The position numbers and the translations under genes are program-made. Shown piece by piece: positions 58,155-64,000 of a stretch of 64,000 nt of DNA. The stretch's first letter is position 1. Each line of letters opens with the position of its first letter. Under the pieces are notes generated by a model, which made no database searches, was not told where the DNA came from, and saw only the letters and a program-made list of their open reading frames with translations. This DNA is from WTFV01 sp965200895 (GTDB taxonomy: Bacteria; Acidobacteriota; Vicinamibacteria; Vicinamibacterales; UBA8438). The stretch is from positions 1,674,001 to 1,738,000 of the forward strand of contig CBDAVM010000001.1 in NCBI GenBank assembly GCA_965200895.1, read 5' to 3'.

Positions 58155-60601
58155 GATTGCGACATCCTCATCTGAAACGGCGTGCTCCGAACGATGCCCA
58201 GGACGATGGACGAGAACCGGTAGCCTTCCTGTTCCGCGTCGCGCACGATGGCGCGCACCGCGGGCATGTCGTACGACTCGACGTTGCGACCGAGCGCGTA
58301 GGTCAGCAACTTCTCGGTGACGGTGGCGACGAACCGCTGCGGCTCGCGCAGCAGCGCATTCCGCATGCCTTCCGGACCCGAGAACGATGTGCCGTCGGGC
58401 AGCACGCCGGACGCGTCGATCGCGTCGTTCGACTCGCTGCGGCTGCGCCAGCGGCCCACGGCGTCGAAATTCTCCAGGGCGAAACCGAGCGGATCCATCT
58501 GGGCGTGGCAGCTCGCGCAGGCCGGATTCGCCCGATGGCGCTCCATCGCCGCGCGCATCGACAGGGCCGCGCCGTCGTCGGTCGTCTCGGCCAGGGCCGG
58601 AATGTCGGGCGGCGGGGGCGGCGGGGGCGACGCGAGCAGATTCTCCAGGATCCACTTGCCGCGCAGCACCGGCGACGTGCGCGTGGCGTACGACGTCAGG
58701 GTCAGGATGCCGCCCTGCCCCAGCAGCCCGCGCCGTGCGGTGCCGTCGAGCGGGACGCGCCGGAAGTGGCTGCCGTAGACGTGGGGAATCCCGTAGTGCC
58801 TGGCGAGGCGCTCGTTGACGAAGGTGTGGTCGGCGGTCAGCAGGTCGCTGACGGGACGGTCCTCGCGCAGCACGCTGTCGATGAACAGCGCCGTCTCGCG
58901 CTGGAACGCCTGCCGCAGGTTCTCGTCGAAGCCGGGGAAGAAGCCGGGGTCCGGCTCCTTCGCCTCGACGTCCCGCAGGTAAAGCCACTGCTCGGCGAAG
59001 TTGTCGACGAGGGCGCGGGAGCGGCCGTCGGCGAGCATCCGCCGCACCTGCGCCTCGAGCTCCGCCGGGTCGCCGAGCGTGCCGTCGATGGCGCGGTCGA
59101 GGAGCTCGTCGTCCGGGATGCTGCTCCAGAGGAAGAAGGACAGGCGCGAGGCCAGCTCCAGGTCGCCGACGCGATACGGCGCGCCGGGGTCGACGCCCTC
59201 CGGGTCGCGCTCGATGCGGTAGAGGAACTCGGGGCTGACGAGCAGCCGCTCCAGGGCCCGCTGGATGCCGCGGTCGAAGCCGCCCTCGGCGCGGCCCTCC
59301 TCGTAGAACGGCAGCAGCAGGTCGAGATCGGCGGCGGTCACCGGGCGGCGGTACGCGCGGCGGGCCAGGGTCGACAGGATCCGGCGCGCGCAGGGCTCGG
59401 CGACGGCAACGCCGCCCGCGCCCGGACGACAGGTGAAGATGCGCTGTCGGCTCGGCGTGTCGCCGGCCCCGTCGACGCCGTAGGGGCCGCTGAGGGTCAC
59501 CGTCGCGATCGACGGCTCGCGCCGCTGCCCGCGCCGCGACGCCCGCACCAGGCTCTCGTGCTGCGCCCCGGTCTTCTGCAGGAAGGCCACCGCGATCTCG
59601 CGCGGCCCGGCCCCGAGCGGCACCCGGACATCCACGGGCGGCTCGGCCTCGAACGCGAACACGCCGCTCGCCCCCCGCACCAGCGGCCGGCCGCCGATCT
59701 GGAAGAGGCCGACCCGCTCGCCGTCGACGCTCACCTCCACCTCGTGCTCCTCGCGCGCGGCCTGGGCGAACTCGACGGTCAGGACGTACTCGCCGTCGGC
59801 GGGCAGATGGCTGCGGATCACCGTCCCGCCGCGGGTGCCGAGCGGGAGGCCGTCGAGGTGGCCGTCCTGGATCAGGTCGCGGTCGAGCTGGTAGCGGTCC
59901 ACGATGGGCGGCATGCTCGTGTCGCCCACCGCGAGCCGGCTGATCCGGCGCGCCGCGGTCAGGTAGCGCTCCAGGGTCGCGGGCGAGACGAACAGCAGCT
60001 CGGCGAGGTTGTCGAAGCCGCTGGTGACATTGTCCGCCGGCAGCAGCGTCGAGACGTCGAACTCCTTCGGAAGATTGTCAAGCGCGAGCAGGTCCCGCAC
60101 CGCGTTCTGGTACTCGGTGCGGCTGAGGCGGTGCAGCGCGGGACGGCGGCCCGGGTTGGGCGCATCCTCCGCGGCCCGGTCGAGCGCCGTCTCCAGCCAC
60201 TCGACGACCTCGCCGTAGGCGGCTTCGTCCGGGCGTGGACGCCCGACCGGCGGCATGGTGCGCGCCTCCAGCTTGCGGATGACGCGCTCCCAGGCGTCGG
60301 CGTCGGCGTCGACATGGTTCACGTCGAGCGCGTCCAGGGCCAGGCCGGCCGTGCGCAACTGCGAGACCAGCATCGACGGGGCAGCGCCGCGGCCGTTGAC
60401 GATACGCTCGTTGTGGCAGGTCACGCAGAAGCGATTGAGGGTGGCTTCCACCGCCGCGGCGGTCGCCCCGCTGCCCTCGGCCGGCGCGGCCATCGTTTCG
60501 GCGCCCGCCGCTGGCGGCGCCGCGAGCAGGAGGCCCAACATCGCCGCTCCCACCGCGCTCCGAACCGGGTCCAGGCTCCCTGCGTCCAGCCGCGTCGTCA
60601 T
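58151..60601 (-). CDS. DUF1592/DUF1588/DUF1587/DUF1585-type cytochrome-c-like protein (pair 2)
   Basis: The 816-residue protein has an N-terminal hydrophobic signal (SAVGAAMLGLLLAAPPAAG), haem motif RFCVTCHNERI, the modules HRLSRTEYQNAVRDLLALD and SRLSFFLWSSIPDDELLD, and a second haem motif NPACASCHAQMDPLG. Its start at 60601 has GGGAGA 10 nt upstream. It is coupled to the DUF1552 gene downstream. It probably has the same extracytoplasmic redox role as pair 1, with a diverged substrate. Confidence 0.9.
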   Translation of the reverse strand: MTTRLDAGSLDPVRSAVGAAMLGLLLAAPPAAGAETMAAPAEGSGATAAAVEATLNRFCVTCHNERIVNGRGAAPSMLVSQLRTAGLALDALDVNHVDADADAWERVIRKLEARTMPPVGRPRPDEAAYGEVVEWLETALDRAAEDAPNPGRRPALHRLSRTEYQNAVRDLLALDNLPKEFDVSTLLPADNVTSGFDNLAELLFVSPATLERYLTAARRISRLAVGDTSMPPIVDRYQLDRDLIQDGHLDGLPLGTRGGTVIRSHLPADGEYVLTVEFAQAAREEHEVEVSVDGERVGLFQIGGRPLVRGASGVFAFEAEPPVDVRVPLGAGPREIAVAFLQKTGAQHESLVRASRRGQRREPSIATVTLSGPYGVDGAGDTPSRQRIFTCRPGAGGVAVAEPCARRILSTLARRAYRRPVTAADLDLLLPFYEEGRAEGGFDRGIQRALERLLVSPEFLYRIERDPEGVDPGAPYRVGDLELASRLSFFLWSSIPDDELLDRAIDGTLGDPAELEAQVRRMLADGRSRALVDNFAEQWLYLRDVEAKEPDPGFFPGFDENLRQAFQRETALFIDSVLREDRPVSDLLTADHTFVNERLARHYGIPHVYGSHFRRVPLDGTARRGLLGQGGILTLTSYATRTSPVLRGKWILENLLASPPPPPPPDIPALAETTDDGAALSMRAAMERHRANPACASCHAQMDPLGFALENFDAVGRWRSRSESNDAIDASGVLPDGTSFSGPEGMRNALLREPQRFVATVTEKLLTYALGRNVESYDMPAVRAIVRDAEQEGYRFSSIVLGIVRSTPFQMRMSQS

Positions 60602-60725
60602 GGCGTCATCTCCCGGCATCTCCACGGGTTCGTCAACCCCCTCGCGGCCGACCGTCAACGCCGGCGACCGCAGCGTCGTGGACCATCTTCACTCCGGAAG
60701 CGCGTGAGACCGGCGAGCACGGCAG

Positions 60726-60998
60726 TCATGACGCCGGCGCAGGGTCTCGGCCGGCGCGGTCGTGCGCCAGCCAGCCCTCCAACCGCGCCAAGCGCCGGTC
60801 GACGTCCCGAACGGCGGCCGCGATGGCATCCACACGGGTCGTCAGGTCACGCCGCACGTCCCCGATCATGCGCGCCACGCCGAACAGCATCGCCGCCGTC
60901 GCCGCCCCGACCGTCACCACCAGCGCGGCGAGCGCGACCGAGAGCCGGAAACGTGGTCACAGCGCTGCTCCGTCCCCGGCGATCGTCCCGACCGCCAT
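60726..60998 (-). pseudogene. Small TM plus coiled-coil protein with in-frame TGA
   Basis: A strong Shine-Dalgarno (GGGAGG) precedes an ATG at 60998, but codon 14 is TGA (60959-60957). After it the same frame continues FRLSVALAALVVTVGAATAA (a membrane segment) and RRDLTTRVDAIAAAVRDVD, an amphipathic coiled coil. If the TGA were TGG, the protein would be about 90 residues with a TM anchor, similar in layout to the broken gene at 55650. A GTG at 60920 could start a shorter form, missing much of the TM helix. Confidence 0.5.
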
Positions 60999-61208
60999 CT
61001 GCCTCCCGTAATGATACTCGCACTCACGGCCGCATGCGGCAGTCGCGCATCGCCCGGCCGGCGGGGCGCCCCGTCCGCGCGGCGCACCGTCGATGGCTCG
61101 GTTGCGGGGAACTGCCGGTCAGGCTGTCTGGCGCGGGAGATCAGGGTTGGCGACGGTGGCGGTGGATCGCGCAAGCCCGTGTTTCTGTGTATTGCGGGAG
61201 ATTGGAGG

Positions 61209-61284
61209 TGGTGCCGAGGGCCAGAATCGAACTGGCGACACCATGATTTTCAGTCATGTGCTCTACCGACTGAGCTACCTCGGC
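61209..61284 (-). tRNA. tRNA-Phe (anticodon GAA)
   Basis: The 76-base minus-strand gene folds as a full cloverleaf: acceptor GCCGAGG/CCTCGGC, D-arm GCTC...GAGC, anticodon stem ATGACTGAAAATCAT with GAA in the loop, and T-arm GCCAG-TTCGATT-CTGGC. The CCA end is encoded (61211-61209). It is a single isolated tRNA, in the 600-bp gap between the DUF1592 gene and the M16 operon. Confidence 0.97.
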
Positions 61285-61627
61285 ACGCCGGAGGGCGCAG
61301 GGGCCTCAAACCATCAAGATAACGCACGGCGCGCACGGCGCGCAAGGGCGCACGCAGTGTGCGGCTGTTCCACGGGGCGCCTTCGGGGCGGGACCGCAGG
61401 CGCCCATCGGGTGCAGCGTCAGTCCGCCGACTCGGTCGTCGCGCGTCGTGCGGGGCGGGCGGTTGGCGTTGCGAAGCGAAACCGACCCCGGTCCCGGCCG
61501 CCGGTCGGTGCGCCTGGCGCGCAGTGTGCAGCTTGGCGTCCCGCCGGGACTGGTGTACCGTCCCAGGCAGAACCGCCGGCGTCCCGCGCGGACGCCGATC
61601 CTCCCCGCGACGTGAATGAGGCATGCG
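61285..61627. other. Intergenic stretch between tRNA-Phe and the M16 genes
   Basis: No gene, repeat or clear regulatory element could be recognised in these 343 bases. The left end is tRNA-Phe upstream sequence, and open frames on either strand lack starts with binding sites. It would contain promoters for the tRNA (leftward) and the M16 operon (rightward). Confidence 0.5.
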
Positions 61628-63364
61628 ATGAGAAAGCTCCTGTGTACGGTGTCCGGGATCGTGCTGGCGCTGGCGGCGCCCGTCGGCGCCCAGCAGGTCG
61701 ACGTGGTCGAGCACGAGCTCGACAACGGCCTGACCCTGCTGCTGGTGCCGCGGTCCGGTGATCCGAACGTGGCGGCCGGCTGGGTGGCCAAGGTCGGCTC
61801 GGTCTACGAGCGGCCCGGCATCACGGGCGTGGCGCACCTGTTCGAGCACATGATGTTCAAGGGGACGCGGACGATCGGCACCCGGGACATCGAGGAGGAT
61901 CTGCAGATCATCGAGCAGCTCGATGCGCTGCGGGCCGAGATCCAGGCGGCCGAGGTCGCGCTGGATCGGCGCTACGCGCTCGGGGAGATCGACGATCCGG
62001 ACGATCCTGCCGCCCGCAGCCCGCGGCACCAGGCCCTGCTCGACGAGTTCGGGGCGCTGCTCGCCCGCCAGAGCGATCTGTTGATCAAGGAGGACTTCAG
62101 CCGCATCTATACGGCCGAGGGCGCCTCGGGCATGAACGCCGGGACCAGCTACGACTTCACCATCTACTTCATCAACGTGCCGGCCAACAAGCTGGAACTG
62201 TGGTTCTGGATGGAGAGCGACCGGCTCGCGAACCCGGTGTTCCGGGAGTTCTACGCCGAGCGCAGCGTGGTGCACGAGGAGCGGCGGCTGCGCACCGACA
62301 GCACGCCGATCGGCAAGTTCCGGGAGCAGTTCGAGGCGATGTTCTGGCAGTCGTCGCCGTACGGCTGGCCGGTGATCGGCTGGCCGAGCGATCTCGAGGG
62401 CATCACGCGCGACGAGGCGCTGGGGTTCTTCGACACCTATTACGCGCCCAACAACCTGGCCGCGGCGCTGGTCGGCGACTTCGACCCGGACGAGGCCATC
62501 GCGCTGGCCGAGCGCTACTTCGGGCGACTCGAGCGCGGGGCCCGCCCGCCGCTGCAGCCGCGCACCCGCGAGATGCCGCAACTCGCCGAGAAGCGGATGA
62601 TCGCCCACGCCGACACGAACCCGCAGGTAGTCGTCCGCTACCACTCGGTGCGGGACGGCCATGTCGACGAGCCGGCGCTGGTCGTGCTGGGGCAGTTGCT
62701 GAGCGGTCGTACGGGTCGGCTGTACCGCTCCCTGGTCGAGGATCAGCAGGTGGCGACCAGCGCCTCCGGCGGGCAGGCGGGCTTCCAGTTCGAGGGGATG
62801 TTCGAGCTGCGCGGCACGGCCCGGCAGGGACGGACGCCGGAGGAAGTCGAGCAGGCCATCTACGCCGAGCTGGAGAAGCTGCAGACCGAGCCGGTCGGCG
62901 AGCGGGAGCTGCAGAAGGTCAAGAACCAGAACGCGGCGGATACGTTCCGCGGCCTGCGCAGCAACTTCGGGCTGATGATGCAGCTCCTCATCCGGGAGGG
63001 GAACCGCGGCTGGGAGCACATCAATACCGATCCCGCCCTCTACGACGCCGTCACCGCGGCCGACGTCATGCGGGTCGCCAACACCTACTTCCTGCCCGAG
63101 ACCCGCGCGGTCGCCGTCTACTATCGGGACGAAGGCTCCGGGACCGAAGCGGATCTGCTCCTGGCGGGGCTGAGCGACGAGGAGCGGCAGCAGGTCCGGC
63201 AGGTGCGTGCGATGCTCGGTCAGATGTCGGCCGGGCAGCTCGACCAGTTCCTCGTGCAGGCCGAGCAGATGGTCGGGCAGGCGCCGCCCGAGAACCGGGA
63301 CATGGCCGAGGCGCTGGTCGCGCTGGTCCGGCAGCGGATCGAGGAGACGGGAGGTGCGCGGTGA
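61628..63364 (+). CDS. M16 family zinc peptidase, catalytic subunit
   Basis: The 578-residue peptidase has a signal (RKLLCTVSGIVLALAAPVGA), the inverted zinc motif H70-x2-E73-H74 (VAHLFEHMMFKG) with the downstream glutamate region (SVVHEERRLRTDS), and the family's LVGDFDPDEAIALAERYF and YAPNNLAAAL. It works outside the cytoplasm, cleaving peptides; substrate unknown. ATG 61628 was preferred over 61616 since it starts the signal peptide. The stop overlaps the GTG of the next M16 gene (GTGA). Confidence 0.9.
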   Translation: MRKLLCTVSGIVLALAAPVGAQQVDVVEHELDNGLTLLLVPRSGDPNVAAGWVAKVGSVYERPGITGVAHLFEHMMFKGTRTIGTRDIEEDLQIIEQLDALRAEIQAAEVALDRRYALGEIDDPDDPAARSPRHQALLDEFGALLARQSDLLIKEDFSRIYTAEGASGMNAGTSYDFTIYFINVPANKLELWFWMESDRLANPVFREFYAERSVVHEERRLRTDSTPIGKFREQFEAMFWQSSPYGWPVIGWPSDLEGITRDEALGFFDTYYAPNNLAAALVGDFDPDEAIALAERYFGRLERGARPPLQPRTREMPQLAEKRMIAHADTNPQVVVRYHSVRDGHVDEPALVVLGQLLSGRTGRLYRSLVEDQQVATSASGGQAGFQFEGMFELRGTARQGRTPEEVEQAIYAELEKLQTEPVGERELQKVKNQNAADTFRGLRSNFGLMMQLLIREGNRGWEHINTDPALYDAVTAADVMRVANTYFLPETRAVAVYYRDEGSGTEADLLLAGLSDEERQQVRQVRAMLGQMSAGQLDQFLVQAEQMVGQAPPENRDMAEALVALVRQRIEETGGAR

Positions 63365-64000
63365 CGCGGGGAGCGGCGTTCCTGATGGCGTGCGGGGTGG
63401 GGACGCTGTGTTTCATCCTCGCCGTCCGGACCGTTTCGGCCCAGCCCATTGCGGCTCATCCGCGCGATCTGGTGTTCGAGGACCTCGCGTTCGAGCCGCC
63501 GGACCCGGCCGCCCATCGCCACGAGCTGTCCAACGGCGTCGTCGTCTACATCGTGCCCGACCGGGCGCTGCCGCTGGTGACCGTGTCGGTGATCGTGCGG
63601 ACCGGTGCGTACCTCGAGCCGCCGGGCAAGGCCGGTCTTGCGGCGCTGACCGGCAGCCAGATGCGCGCCGGCGGCGTGGGCGATCTCGATCCCGCCGCAT
63701 TCGACGACGAGGCGGCGTTCCTGGCGGCCGAGCTGTCGAGCCGCATCGGCGACACCTCGGGGAACGCCAGCGTCAACAGCCTCACCAAGGATCTGGATGC
63801 CGCGCTCGATCTGCTCTTCGACATGCTGCGCAGGCCGCGCTTCGATCCGGACCGCCTCGAGCTCGCCAAGAGCCAGGTGCTGCAGCAGATGGAGCGCCGC
63901 AACGACAGCACCCAGAGCATCGAGGTCCGCGAATGGCGCCGGCTCCTGCGCGGCGCCGATCATTTCACCACCACGCCGTCGACGCAGGCGAGCATCGAGG
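63361..64000 (+). CDS. M16 family protein, non-catalytic partner (3' end outside window)
   Basis: The frame is open from GTG 63361 to the window edge (213 residues visible). It begins with a signal (TLCFILAVRTVSAQ) and then HELSNGVVVYIVPDRALPL and LVTVSVIVRTGAYLEPPGKA. Where the catalytic HxxEH motif should be, it reads LAALTGSQMRAGG, so the zinc site is lost. Such inactive partners pair with a catalytic M16 subunit. It overlaps the upstream gene by 4 bp, so the two should be made together. Confidence 0.88.
   Translation, partial: MTRGAAFLMACGVGTLCFILAVRTVSAQPIAAHPRDLVFEDLAFEPPDPAAHRHELSNGVVVYIVPDRALPLVTVSVIVRTGAYLEPPGKAGLAALTGSQMRAGGVGDLDPAAFDDEAAFLAAELSSRIGDTSGNASVNSLTKDLDAALDLLFDMLRRPRFDPDRLELAKSQVLQQMERRNDSTQSIEVREWRRLLRGADHFTTTPSTQASIE

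Overview
The window is a GC-rich (about 70%) chromosomal segment of a free-living bacterium, most likely an Acidobacteriota member (Vicinamibacteria-like). This is inferred from gene content. There are two DUF1592-type/DUF1552 gene pairs, a futalosine-route menaquinone gene pair, a secreted HPDLQG-type protein, and a Tes/membrane-spanning-lipid-synthase-like radical SAM enzyme. No rRNA is present to confirm this.

Layout. 1-9.05 kb is core metabolism: the tail of a Gfo/Idh/MocA oxidoreductase, an Rrf2/IscR-like regulator with cysteine desulfurase and IscA, trehalose-6-phosphate synthase, a small membrane protein, MqnD and MqnE, and quinolinate synthase NadA. The nadA leader carries two Rex-box-like palindromes flanking a terminator-like hairpin. 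9.1-28.2 kb is a decaying defence island. It starts with a DISARM DrmD-like SNF2 helicase interrupted by an in-frame TAG and a DrmMI-like Eco57I-type adenine methylase broken by a 2-nt deletion. These are followed by a giant ORF that joins a nuclease/STAND-like NTPase to the C-terminal half of a DUF1156-type methylase, then a truncated OLD-like ATPase, a DUF433 antitoxin-like gene, an intact ATPase/TOPRIM-like pair, a DUF4143 ATPase, and a repeat-rich remnant resembling the end of a DUF499 ATPase.

28.2-43.5 kb is mostly intact housekeeping and accessory genes: a secreted unknown protein, an SRPBCC-SDR fusion, DUF2461, DUF309, a bacterial SET protein, an esterase, a GT2 and a GT-C-like transferase, MsrP/MsrQ, a sarcosine-oxidase-like flavoenzyme, AlkB, the radical SAM lipid-enzyme candidate, and an NCS2 permease with a C-terminal GHKL-like domain. 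43.8-60.6 kb has two DUF1592/DUF1552 export-oriented pairs flanking an ankyrin protein, DNA polymerase I, a second ATPase/TOPRIM-like pair (TOPRIM partner truncated), a second DUF4143 ATPase and a small lipoprotein. 61.2-64 kb has tRNA-Phe and an M16 peptidase pair that runs off the end.

How the genes work together. The Fe-S genes and NadA/MqnE (both Fe-S enzymes) cluster at the left. MqnD/MqnE supply menaquinone precursors, and MsrP/MsrQ draw on the quinone pool for periplasmic repair. The island genes would form helicase-methylase and ATPase-nuclease defence modules, but several are broken. The number of independent lesions (TAG, 2-nt deletion, gene fusion, two truncations, one TGA, degenerate tail duplications) points either to real decay by recombination or, for the single-base cases, to sequencing error. 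Several genes have a -10-like hexamer 6-8 nt before the start codon and no Shine-Dalgarno, suggesting leaderless transcripts.
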